From the NCBI RefSeq assembly GCF_003143935.1, contig NZ_QFRX01000001.1:8287063-8333115 (forward strand): DNA of 46,053 nucleotides. Direction: 5' to 3'. Source of the DNA: Streptomyces sp. Act143 (GTDB taxonomy: Bacteria; Actinomycetota; Actinomycetes; Streptomycetales; Streptomycetaceae). The notes beneath the pieces are model-generated. The model saw only the letters and a list, made by a program, of their open reading frames with translations, did not search any database and was not told the DNA's origin. How positions within the stretch are numbered: position 1 is the first letter of the stretch; every line of letters starts with the position of its first letter. A program made the translations under genes and the position numbers. Positions 25,067 to 32,340 of the stretch are shown here, piece by piece.

Positions 25067-25133
25067 TTCGATCACGAGTTCGATCACGAACACAATGGAT
25101 CTGGTGGGTCCTGTAGATCTGGTGGACCTTGTG
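25067..25133. repeat. Tandem repeats upstream of the Ebo-like operon (2 x 12 bp and 2 x 18 bp)
   Basis: TTCGATCACGA(G/A) occurs twice in tandem at 25067-25090, overlapping the leader of the synthase gene, followed at 25098-25133 by two 18-bp units beginning GATCTGGTGG. They lie where a promoter or operator for the seven-gene operon is expected. Confidence 0.7.
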
Positions 25134-25183
25134 GACCTTGCCGGTCTGTCACGACCGGGTGGATCGTGTGGTCTGTGTGCGCC

Positions 25184-25224
25184 GCGGGCCGGACCGGACC
25201 TCTGAACGGTCCGGTCCGGCCCGC
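25184..25224 (-). terminator. Perfect 17-bp hairpin after the ScyD-like gene
   Basis: GCGGGCCGGACCGGACC, a 7-base loop, and its exact complement. It lies 20 bp after the stop codon of the ScyD-like gene and ahead of the Ebo-like operon on the same strand, so the two are probably separate transcription units or the hairpin tunes read-through. Confidence 0.85.
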
Positions 25225-25243
25225 GAGCGGGACGACCGGACGG

Positions 25244-26443
25244 TCAGCCGATCTTGACGATCTGTCCGTCGCCGGTGGCGTGGATGTCCGTGGAGCTGGT
25301 GCAGGCCGGGGCGTCGGTGCAGGCCGGCCACATCATGGTCTTGTCCGCGACGTAGATGGAGCCGTCGGCGCCGGCCAGGAAGCCGGTGGGCGCGAACAGC
25401 TTCTCGTCCGCCAGGACGGTACGGGAGTTGTCCTTGTGGTTGATCTGGATGACGTTGCCGATCGGGTCACCGGTGGGCAGGAACCCGGTGGTGTCGAACT
25501 GCGTCACGTAGAAGTCACCGTTGGCACCGAAGCCACAGCCGCTGATGGCGCTGAAGCCGCTCTGCCAGACCTTGAGCTTGCCGGTCTTGGGCGAGTACCG
25601 GTACACGTTGGCCGCGGTGGCCGAGTTGCCGTGGCCGGTGATCTGGCCGATGTACACGCCGCCGTCGGGGCCGACGTCGACACACATCGGGACGGCGTCC
25701 GAGCCGCCCGGCGTCTCGGGCACGAAGGCGAGGACCTTGGTCTTGCCCTTGCGGTCGACCGAGTTCAGCGTGTTCGCGCCCGCGTCCACCAGGTAGAACC
25801 CGCCACCCGGCTTCGTCGTCAGCGCGTACGGGTTGGACGCCGGGTAGGTGTCGGACAGGTCCGGGTTGTTCTTGGTCCAGTTCCAGTTGACCGTGCCCGG
25901 GTTGGCGATCACCTTGCGCTGCCCGTCGGTGATGTCCATGATCGAGCCGTACTGCTCGGTCAGCGTCTTGGTCAGCTCCGGGTCCAGCCCGGCCGGAACC
26001 TGCTCCGGCGAGCCGGCCTGCAGGGTGTAGATGTGGCCCTTGCGGTCGACGGTGATGCCGTTGGGGCCGATCGTCTCTTCCTGGTTGAACGCGGTCGGCA
26101 GGTTCTCGGCGATCCGCACCGGGGTGCCGGACGAGACATCCGCGACCGAACCGGTCTGGCCGTAGCACCTGGTGGCGAAGCCGGTGCCCTGGCACGCGGT
26201 GGGGGTGGCCCCCATCTCGGTGACCAGGAGTTCACCGTCGGGGCCCCAGGCCAGGCTCCGCGGTGAGTTCAGCCCGCGGGCCACCACGGTGACCGGCGCG
26301 TCGCTGGTGAGGTGGCGGGTCGGGCGGGCCTTCTGAGTGGCGGCCTCGGCCGCCTGCTCCGACGGTCCGACTCCCAGGCCGACGAGCGCTGCTGTGGCCG
26401 CCACTCCGGCGACCAGCATCCTGCTCGTTTTGAGACGCCGCAT
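25244..26443 (-). CDS. Secreted ScyD/ScyE-like beta-propeller protein
   Basis: 399 aa. An N-terminal signal peptide (MRRLKTSRMLVAGVAATAAL ... AAEAA, about 1-33) precedes an NHL/strictosidine-synthase-like propeller, seen in repeated blade ends such as SLAWGPDGELLVTE, NGITVDRKGHIYTL, YALTTKPGGGFYLVDAGANT, CVDVGPDGGVYIGQ and GCGFGANGDFYVTQ. This is the ScyD/ScyE family, first known from cyanobacterial scytonemin clusters and also found in actinobacteria. Exported, function unknown. The start is the ATG before RRLK, with GGAGGG about 11 bp upstream; an in-frame start 21 codons earlier is less likely. A candidate SARP operator lies 160 bp upstream on its side. Confidence 0.85.
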   Translation of the reverse strand: MRRLKTSRMLVAGVAATAALVGLGVGPSEQAAEAATQKARPTRHLTSDAPVTVVARGLNSPRSLAWGPDGELLVTEMGATPTACQGTGFATRCYGQTGSVADVSSGTPVRIAENLPTAFNQEETIGPNGITVDRKGHIYTLQAGSPEQVPAGLDPELTKTLTEQYGSIMDITDGQRKVIANPGTVNWNWTKNNPDLSDTYPASNPYALTTKPGGGFYLVDAGANTLNSVDRKGKTKVLAFVPETPGGSDAVPMCVDVGPDGGVYIGQITGHGNSATAANVYRYSPKTGKLKVWQSGFSAISGCGFGANGDFYVTQFDTTGFLPTGDPIGNVIQINHKDNSRTVLADEKLFAPTGFLAGADGSIYVADKTMMWPACTDAPACTSSTDIHATGDGQIVKIG

Positions 26444-26603
26444 CTTGGACTCATTCCCTCCGGTCGAAACCACGACTTGCTGACGGGTGTTCACGACAGG
26501 ACGCACCGGGACCGACTCGCACTGATGCGGTATGACCCGCCCCCTGCATCTTGTTCTGGCGCCTCAGCATCAACGACATGGCTTGTTCATGACTGCCGAT
26601 CAA

Positions 26604-26623
26604 CTTGGCGCCGACTTGGCGCC
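26604..26623 (-). promoter_or_regulatory. Candidate SARP operator: two CTTGGCGCC repeats 11 bp apart
   Basis: CTTGGCGCC at 26604-26612 and again at 26615-26623; read on the reverse strand they are GGCGCCAAG repeats, the same as at 11164. They lie about 160 bp upstream of the ScyD-like start codon, oriented towards that gene. Confidence 0.55.
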
Positions 26624-26732
26624 GGGCACCGACGGCCACTCGCCCCCAACTCCCGTTGCTCGTCAGCCGCTTGCGACTGAGTCCAGCCGACGGGGCACGA
26701 ACGGACTTTCCGGGTACGTTCGTCGTCCGCCG

Positions 26733-26758
26733 GTCACATTCCGGCGCCGCGGACTGTC
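26733..26758 (+). promoter_or_regulatory. ECF41-type promoter of the hemerythrin gene
   Basis: GTCACA (26733-26738), 16-bp spacer, TGTC (26755-26758), in the context CGGTCACATT ... ACTGTCAT, nearly identical to the exporter promoter. The start codon is about 115 bp downstream. Confidence 0.65.
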
Positions 26759-26874
26759 ATGAGGGTGAGACCGCGGATCGGCGCGGTCGCGCGGCACGGA
26801 GCCGAGGCACACGGCGGATCGGGCCGGATGCGAGGAATCCGGCCCACTGACACCGGAACAGATCGGGAGAGACC

Positions 26875-27510
26875 ATGGGTGACAGGCTCGACATGTCGTT
26901 GATGTACGCGATGCACAACGCGCTGCGGCGCGAGCTGGAGATCATGGCCACGATCACGGCCCGCGTCGACGACGACCCGCGGCGCACCCTCGCCGGCGCC
27001 GCAGGCTGGGACATCTTCAAGAAGGCCCTGCACATCCACCACACCGCCGAGGACGAGGCGCTGTGGCCGGTGCTGCGCCAGACCGTGGCCGACCGCCCCG
27101 ACGACCTGGCCCTGCTGGACGCGATGGACGCCGAACACGCCTCCATCGACCCGCTCGTGGAGACCATCGACGCCGCGCTCGCCGACCCGGAGGCCGACGC
27201 CGAACGCCTCGCGGCCGCCGTCGACTCCCTGGCCACCAACCTCACGGCACACCTCAAGCACGAGGAGGACCAGGCACTGCCGCTGATCCAGGAGGTCCTC
27301 ACCCTTGAGCAGTGGCAGCACTACGGCAGGATCCACGGCGCCAAGACCGGCCCCGACGGCCCCCTGCTGACCCCCTGGGTCCTCGACGGCGCCGACCAGG
27401 AGACCATCGACGGGATGCTCGCCATCCTCCCCGAGCCCGTCCGCGCCGCCTACCACACCGCCTGGGTGCCCGCGTACATCGAACTCGACAGGTGGAACAC
27501 CAAGAACTGA
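26875..27510 (+). CDS. Hemerythrin-domain protein
   Basis: 211 aa. A four-helix HHE domain (about 8-150) with the di-iron ligands in MHNALRRELE, HIHHTAEDEALW, DAEHASIDPLVE and AHLKHEEDQALPL. It binds a non-haem di-iron centre, with O2, NO or oxidant sensing and detoxification as known roles. The C-terminal 60 residues (about 150-211, ending AAYHTAWVPAYIELDRW) are outside the core domain. ECF41-type promoter upstream and a strong terminator downstream make it a single-gene unit of the cluster sigma regulon; with quinone chemistry nearby, protection from redox stress is plausible. GGGAGAG lies just before the ATG. Confidence 0.88.
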   Translation: MGDRLDMSLMYAMHNALRRELEIMATITARVDDDPRRTLAGAAGWDIFKKALHIHHTAEDEALWPVLRQTVADRPDDLALLDAMDAEHASIDPLVETIDAALADPEADAERLAAAVDSLATNLTAHLKHEEDQALPLIQEVLTLEQWQHYGRIHGAKTGPDGPLLTPWVLDGADQETIDGMLAILPEPVRAAYHTAWVPAYIELDRWNTKN

Positions 27511-27520
27511 CCACACACCG

Positions 27521-27577
27521 ACACCGCACGACGGACGCGGCCTCTGCCCACCAGAGGCCGCGTCCGTCGTGCGGTGT
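27521..27577 (+). terminator. 26-bp perfect hairpin terminator after hemerythrin
   Basis: A perfect 26-bp stem, starting ACACCGCACGACGG on the left arm, with a 5-base loop begins 11 bp after the stop codon. There is no T-tract, as is common for streptomycete terminators. Confidence 0.85.
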
Positions 27578-27586
27578 ACGAGGGCC

Positions 27587-27687
27587 CGAGCAGCCTCGCC
27601 GAACAGCCGAGCAGCCTCGCCGAGCAGCCGAGCAGCCGAGCAGCCGAGCAGCCGAGCAGCCGAGCAGCCGAGCAGCCGAACAGCCGG
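27587..27687. repeat. GAGCAGCC tandem repeat array
   Basis: Seven perfect copies of GAGCAGCC (27622-27677) plus GAACAGCC, preceded by two 21-bp units containing GAGCAGCCTCGCC. It is non-coding and lies between the hemerythrin terminator and the end of cydC. Probable slippage array; no function assigned. Confidence 0.9.
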
Positions 27688-27721
27688 ACGACGGCACCCC
27701 ACGGCACTTCAGGCGGACCGC

Positions 27722-29470
27722 TCAGCGCGCGGCGAGCACCCGCCCCTCGTCCAGCGTGACCACCTGGTCGGCCCCGGCGAAGCCTTCCCGCTCATGGGTG
27801 ACCAGCAGCGTCGTACGGCCACGCGTGGCATCGAGGATGTCGGCGAGCACGGCCGCGGCGGTGTCCGGGTCGAGTCCCTCGGTCGGCTCGTCCAGGACGA
27901 GGACCGGCGGATCGGCCAGCAGCGCACGGGCCAGCAGCAGCCGGGTCCGCTGACCGCCGGAGAGCTGGGTGCCGTCGGGGCCGAGCACGGTGTCGAAGCC
28001 GTCCGGCAGCGACTCGATCCAGTCCAGGATCCGCGCCCGGCGCGCTGCTTCCCGCAGCTCGGCGTCCTCGGCGTCGGGCCGCGCCAGCAGCAGGTTGGCG
28101 TGAATGCTGGCGTGGAAGACATGGGCGTCCTGCGTCATCCCGGTGATCACGCGCCGCACCTCGTCACCGGCGCAGTCCCGCAGCTCGCGGCCACCGACCC
28201 GGACGCTGCCGGCCTCGTACTCCACGAACCGCATCAGGGTGGCGATGAGCGTCGACTTCCCCGAGCCGCTCGCACCGAGCAGCACCGTGCGCCGCCCGGC
28301 CCGCAGTTCCAGGCTCAGCCCGTCAAGGGCCGTCGCACCGCCCGCCTGATGACGTACCTTCAGGTTCTCGATGCGCACCCCGACCGGCCCGTCGACGGCA
28401 AGCGGGGCCGGGTCGGCCGGCTCGACGACCGGGGCGGGAGTGTCGAACAGCTCCGCCAGCCGCCGTGCCCGCACCCGCACCTCGGCCAGCCGGTACGCGG
28501 CGGCCGGCAGCGGCTCCAGCGCCTCGAAGGCGACCAGCGCGAGCACCGCGAGCACCGTCAGCTGTACCGCGGGCAGCCGCCCGTCGGCATGGGCGCGCAG
28601 CGCCCCGTGCACCACCGCGACCAGCGCCGCCCCCTGGAAGAGCAGCAGCACGGCCGAGGCCAGCGAGGTGGTCAGCGCACGCCGCCGCTCCAGCCGGGCG
28701 ATCCGCGCGGCGGCATCCTGCGCCCGCCCCACGGCCCGGCCCCGGGCCCCGTACGCGGCGAGGTCGGCCGCTCCCTCGGTCAAGTCCACGACATGTGCGG
28801 CGAGTTCGGCCCGTGCCGCCGCCTGCTCCCGGCCGGTGCGGTGGGCCACGGCGAGCACGGCCGCGGGCACCAGCAGGACGGCCAGCGCGAGCAGCAGCCC
28901 CAGCAGCAGGCCCGCCTGTGGCAGCAGCAGCCACGCCGTCACCGTGGCGGCGACCCCCACCGTGACCGCCGCGGCGGTCGGCAGCAGCACCCGCAGCAGC
29001 AGATCCTGGGCGGCGTCGACGTCGTCCACCAGCCGGGTCAGCAGATCACCGCTGCGGAAGGCGGGTGTCCCCGCGGGCGCCAACGGCACCAGCGCCTCGT
29101 ACACCCGGGTCCGGAACCCCGCCACGGCCCGCAGCACTCCGTCGTGCCCCAGGAGCCGGTCGCCGTAACGCAGCGCCCCGCGCCCCAGCGCCAGGGCGCG
29201 CACGGCGACGATCGCCAGGCTCACCGAGGCGAGCGGCGGATGCTCGGCGGCCCGCGTGATCAGCCAGGACGCGGTGGCCATGAGCGCCGCCGCGGCGAGC
29301 TCACTGCCGGCCGCGGCGAGCCCGGCGGGCAGCAACCGGCGCCAGTACGGCAGGAGTTGACGCACAAGACGCAGCGTCGGATGGGAAGGCCCGCCTGACG
29401 GCCGGACGGGGGAATGGACGGCCGCCAGGCGGGAGTCGGTGCGGCCGAGGGCCGCCGTGGGGGAGGTCAT
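27722..29470 (-). CDS. cydC: Thiol reductant ABC exporter subunit CydC
   Basis: 582 aa. An N-terminal six-helix transmembrane domain (about 40-320) is followed by an ABC ATPase with Walker A LLGASGSGKSTLI, signature LSGGQRTRLLLARAL and Walker B VLVLDEPTEGLD. With CydD it forms the heterodimeric exporter of glutathione/cysteine-type thiols (or haem) needed to assemble cytochrome bd. The start overlaps the cydD stop as ATGA. In S. coelicolor, as I recall, the two halves are one fused CydCD; here they are separate genes. Last gene of the cydABDC operon. Confidence 0.93.
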   Translation of the reverse strand: MTSPTAALGRTDSRLAAVHSPVRPSGGPSHPTLRLVRQLLPYWRRLLPAGLAAAGSELAAAALMATASWLITRAAEHPPLASVSLAIVAVRALALGRGALRYGDRLLGHDGVLRAVAGFRTRVYEALVPLAPAGTPAFRSGDLLTRLVDDVDAAQDLLLRVLLPTAAAVTVGVAATVTAWLLLPQAGLLLGLLLALAVLLVPAAVLAVAHRTGREQAAARAELAAHVVDLTEGAADLAAYGARGRAVGRAQDAAARIARLERRRALTTSLASAVLLLFQGAALVAVVHGALRAHADGRLPAVQLTVLAVLALVAFEALEPLPAAAYRLAEVRVRARRLAELFDTPAPVVEPADPAPLAVDGPVGVRIENLKVRHQAGGATALDGLSLELRAGRRTVLLGASGSGKSTLIATLMRFVEYEAGSVRVGGRELRDCAGDEVRRVITGMTQDAHVFHASIHANLLLARPDAEDAELREAARRARILDWIESLPDGFDTVLGPDGTQLSGGQRTRLLLARALLADPPVLVLDEPTEGLDPDTAAAVLADILDATRGRTTLLVTHEREGFAGADQVVTLDEGRVLAAR

Positions 29471-31254
29471 GAGGCCATCGGCCCTTCTGCGGGCACCAGT
29501 GGGGAGGGAACGAAGTCACTGAGGGGGTGGGTGCCGGTGGGTGCGGACGCCAGGACGGCGGGGCCGGTGCCGGCGGGCCCGGCCACCACCGTGCCCACGT
29601 CCGAGTCCACGTGCCCGGCCCGCAGCGTGACGATCCGGTCGGCGTACGGCAGCAGGCTGGTGCGGTGGGCCACCACGATCGCGGTGCGCCCGCGCATGAG
29701 CCGCACCGTGGCGTGGGTGACGGCGGCCTCGCTGTCGGGGTCCAGGTGGGCGGTCGGTTCGTCGAGCAGCAGCACGGGGGCGTCCTTGAGGAAGGCGCGG
29801 GCGATCGCGATGCGCTGGCGCTGACCGGCGGACAGGCCCGCGCCGTGCTCGCCGAGCCGGGTGTCGTAGCCCTGCGGCAGCGCCTCGATGAACGCGTCGG
29901 CGTGTGCGTCGCGGGCGGCCTGCCGTACCTCGGCCTCGCTCGCCCCGGGCCGCCCGAGCCGGATGTTGTCGGCGACGGACGCCGCGAACAGATGCGGCCG
30001 CTGCGGCACCCACGCCAGCCGCCGGCGCCACTCGTCCACGTCGAGGCGGTCCAGGTCGATGCCGCCGACCGTGATCCGGCCCGTCGAGGGCCGGGTAAAG
30101 CCGAGCAACAGCGCCAGCAGCGTGGACTTCCCGGCTCCGCTGGGCCCGACCAGGGCGATGTGCTCACCGGGCCGGACATGCAGCGAGACCCGGTCCAGGG
30201 CGGGTGCGGCGCGTCCCGGATAGGTGACGCCGACCCCGTCCAGGCGCACCGACACGGCACGCACCTCGGGCACCGGCGTCGGCTCGTCCGACCGCGCAGG
30301 GCGATCCTCGTCCTCGTCGAGGACCGCGAAGACCTGCTCGGCCACCGTGATGCCCTCGGCGCTCTCGTGGAACGCGGCCCCCATCGCCCGCAGCGGCAGA
30401 TACGCCTCCGGCGTCAGGAACAGCACGATCAGCGCCGTACGCAACGCCATGTGGCCGTCCAGCAGCCGCAGCCCGACCGGCACCGCGACCAGCGCCACCG
30501 ACAGCGTCGCGACCGTCTCCAGCACGAACGACGACAGGAACGCCACCCGCAGGGTCCGCATCGTGGCCCGCCGGTGCGCGTCGGCCATGTCACCGACCCT
30601 GCGCGCCTGGTACTGGGCCCGCCCGAACGCCCGCAGCGTCGGCAGCCCGGCCACGACGTCCAGGAAATGCCCGCCGAGCCGTGCCAGCAGCCGCCACTGC
30701 CGCGCGGTGCGCCGGGCGGTGTGCATACCGACCAGCGCACCGAACACCGGGATCAGCGGCAGGGTCACGACGACGATCAGCGCCGAGGTCCAGTCGGTCG
30801 CGAACAGCCACCCGACGACCGCGACCGGCACCACGCCGGCCGCCGCCATGGTGGGCAGGGAGCCGGTGACGTACGGGTCCAGGGTGTCGAGGCCACGGGT
30901 GAGCAAGGTGGCCGTCTCGCCGTGCCGGCCCGTCGCGAGCCGGAGCGGCGCGGTGCGGCCCAGCCGATCGGTGAGGCGGGCGCGCAGCGCGTGCTTGGCG
31001 TCGGACGCGGCCCGCTGCGCGAGCACACCGCGCGCCCACGCCAGCAGCGCCCGCCCGGCCACCACCGCGCCCAGCGCGGCCAGTGTCCCGAAGGCGACCG
31101 TGTGCCCGCCGAACCCGTCCGCGAGCACGGTCGCCAGCAGGGTCACCTGGGTGACGACGAGCCCCGCGCCGAGCAGCGCGAGGGCCGTCGAGTTCGCCAA
31201 GTGGCGCCGCAGCACCGGCAGTTCCCGCATCAGCCGACGTTCGACCGGTTTCAT
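29467..31254 (-). CDS. cydD: Thiol reductant ABC exporter subunit CydD
   Basis: 595 aa. Transmembrane domain about 20-310, ATPase about 340-560 with Walker A LVGPSGAGKSTLLALLLGF, signature LSAGQRQRIAIARAF and Walker B VLLLDEPTAHLD. Partner of CydC in the cytoplasmic membrane. GAAGGGG precedes the ATG. It follows cydB by 34 bp, and its proline-rich C-terminal tail overlaps the cydC start. Confidence 0.93.
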   Translation of the reverse strand: MKPVERRLMRELPVLRRHLANSTALALLGAGLVVTQVTLLATVLADGFGGHTVAFGTLAALGAVVAGRALLAWARGVLAQRAASDAKHALRARLTDRLGRTAPLRLATGRHGETATLLTRGLDTLDPYVTGSLPTMAAAGVVPVAVVGWLFATDWTSALIVVVTLPLIPVFGALVGMHTARRTARQWRLLARLGGHFLDVVAGLPTLRAFGRAQYQARRVGDMADAHRRATMRTLRVAFLSSFVLETVATLSVALVAVPVGLRLLDGHMALRTALIVLFLTPEAYLPLRAMGAAFHESAEGITVAEQVFAVLDEDEDRPARSDEPTPVPEVRAVSVRLDGVGVTYPGRAAPALDRVSLHVRPGEHIALVGPSGAGKSTLLALLLGFTRPSTGRITVGGIDLDRLDVDEWRRRLAWVPQRPHLFAASVADNIRLGRPGASEAEVRQAARDAHADAFIEALPQGYDTRLGEHGAGLSAGQRQRIAIARAFLKDAPVLLLDEPTAHLDPDSEAAVTHATVRLMRGRTAIVVAHRTSLLPYADRIVTLRAGHVDSDVGTVVAGPAGTGPAVLASAPTGTHPLSDFVPSPLVPAEGPMAS

Positions 31255-31288
31255 CCCGGACCCCTTCCCCTTCCCGTACGGCCGCGGC

Positions 31289-32323
31289 TCAGAAGTAGCT
31301 GGGGTGGCGCAGGCCCGTACGGCCGCGGAACGCCCACCAGCTCCACGCCTGGTAGGCGAGGATCGTCGGCACCACCAGCACCCCGAACACGCTGAGGATC
31401 TTCAGCGTGGCGTCGTCGGTGACGGCGTCGTGGATGTCGAGACCGTGCCCCGCCGAGCTGATCAGCAGGTACGGGTAGTGACCGGCGCCCACCAGCAGCA
31501 CCGGCAGCGCGGTCGCGCAGCAGGTCGCCACGAACGCCCGCACCTGGTGCCCGCCGGTGAAGGACCACCAGGCGACGCCGAGTGCCACCACGAGAGCGCC
31601 GGCGATGACCCACGACGCCCCGCGGTTGGTCATCGAGGCGCCCGAACCGAAGACGGTGAGCAGCAGCGCGACCAGCGCCGCCGCCCCGGCGCCCAGCAGC
31701 AACTTGGCGCCCAACTCCCGTGCCCTGGAAGCCATTTCGGAGCCGGACCGGATGGCGACGAAACCCGCGCCGTGCGCGGCGAACAGCAAGATCGTGGCGA
31801 TGCCGCACACCAGCACGAACGGCGTGAACACCTCACCGAAGCCGATGTGGAAGCTGCCGTCGGCCCGCCGCGGCACCCCGTGCAGCAGCAGCCCCACCAC
31901 CAGCCCCCAGCACAGCGCGGGCACCGCACCGCCGAACACGATCAGCGCGTCCCACACCCGCCGGCCACGGGCCCCACGGGCCCGCCGCCGCAGCTGCACC
32001 GCCGCGTTGCCGAGCACCAGCCCGGCCAGAATCGCCACGATCAGCGGGTACAGCCCGGACAGCAGGGTGCCCTCCAGGTGCGGGAAGGCACCGAACATCA
32101 CCCCCGCGAAGGCCACCAGCCACACCTCGTTGCCGAGGAAGAACGGCGCGATGGCGTCGAGCGCGGCATTACCGCCCTCAGGCTTCTCGGCCCGGGCCTG
32201 CTCGTCGCCTCCGTCGCGGAGGAAGGGGTGCAGCATCTGTGCGCCGTAGTCGTATCCGCCGAGCACGAAGTACCCGGCCAGCATCAGGCCCAGCAGGCCC
32301 AGCCAGGCGATCTCCAGAGACAT
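31289..32323 (-). CDS. cydB: Cytochrome bd ubiquinol/menaquinol oxidase subunit II
   Basis: 344 aa, about eight to nine membrane helices. It opens LEIAWLGLLGLMLAGYFVLGGYDYGAQ, the conserved first helix of CydB, with NEVWLVAFAGVMFGAFP further on. Structural partner of CydA, without its own haem iron ligands in most models. I chose the ATG three codons inside an upstream TTG; GAGGGAG is 11 bp before it. Encoded 17 bp after cydA. The C-terminal AWSWWAFRGRTGL is typical. Confidence 0.92.
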   Translation of the reverse strand: MSLEIAWLGLLGLMLAGYFVLGGYDYGAQMLHPFLRDGGDEQARAEKPEGGNAALDAIAPFFLGNEVWLVAFAGVMFGAFPHLEGTLLSGLYPLIVAILAGLVLGNAAVQLRRRARGARGRRVWDALIVFGGAVPALCWGLVVGLLLHGVPRRADGSFHIGFGEVFTPFVLVCGIATILLFAAHGAGFVAIRSGSEMASRARELGAKLLLGAGAAALVALLLTVFGSGASMTNRGASWVIAGALVVALGVAWWSFTGGHQVRAFVATCCATALPVLLVGAGHYPYLLISSAGHGLDIHDAVTDDATLKILSVFGVLVVPTILAYQAWSWWAFRGRTGLRHPSYF

Positions 32324-32340
32324 CTCGCTCAACTCTCCCT

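Larger units (their letters stand above)
26444..26874. other. Divergent control region between ScyD-like and hemerythrin genes
   Basis: 431 bp without a convincing gene. It contains the 11-bp-spaced CTTGGCGCC repeats (26604-26623) facing the ScyD-like gene and the ECF41-type promoter (26733-26758) facing the hemerythrin gene. No other structure stands out. Confidence 0.6.

Noticed and set aside
23051..25093. 680-codon reverse frame combining UbiA with upstream sequence
   Set aside because: The first two thirds are an out-of-frame shadow of the Ino1-like gene; the UbiA start is the ATG overlapping its stop.
25148..25175. GTCACG-N16-GGTC resembling the ECF41-type promoter
   Set aside because: Two mismatches in key positions and no gene in that direction; it lies in the leader of reverse-strand genes.
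27587..27687. Possible CRISPR-like array
   Set aside because: Units are 8 bp with no spacers; it is a simple tandem repeat.
27569..29398. 609-codon plus-strand frame opposite cydC
   Set aside because: Begins in the GAGCAGCC repeat array and continues as Gln/Arg/Gly-rich shadow sequence; cydC is clearly on the reverse strand.
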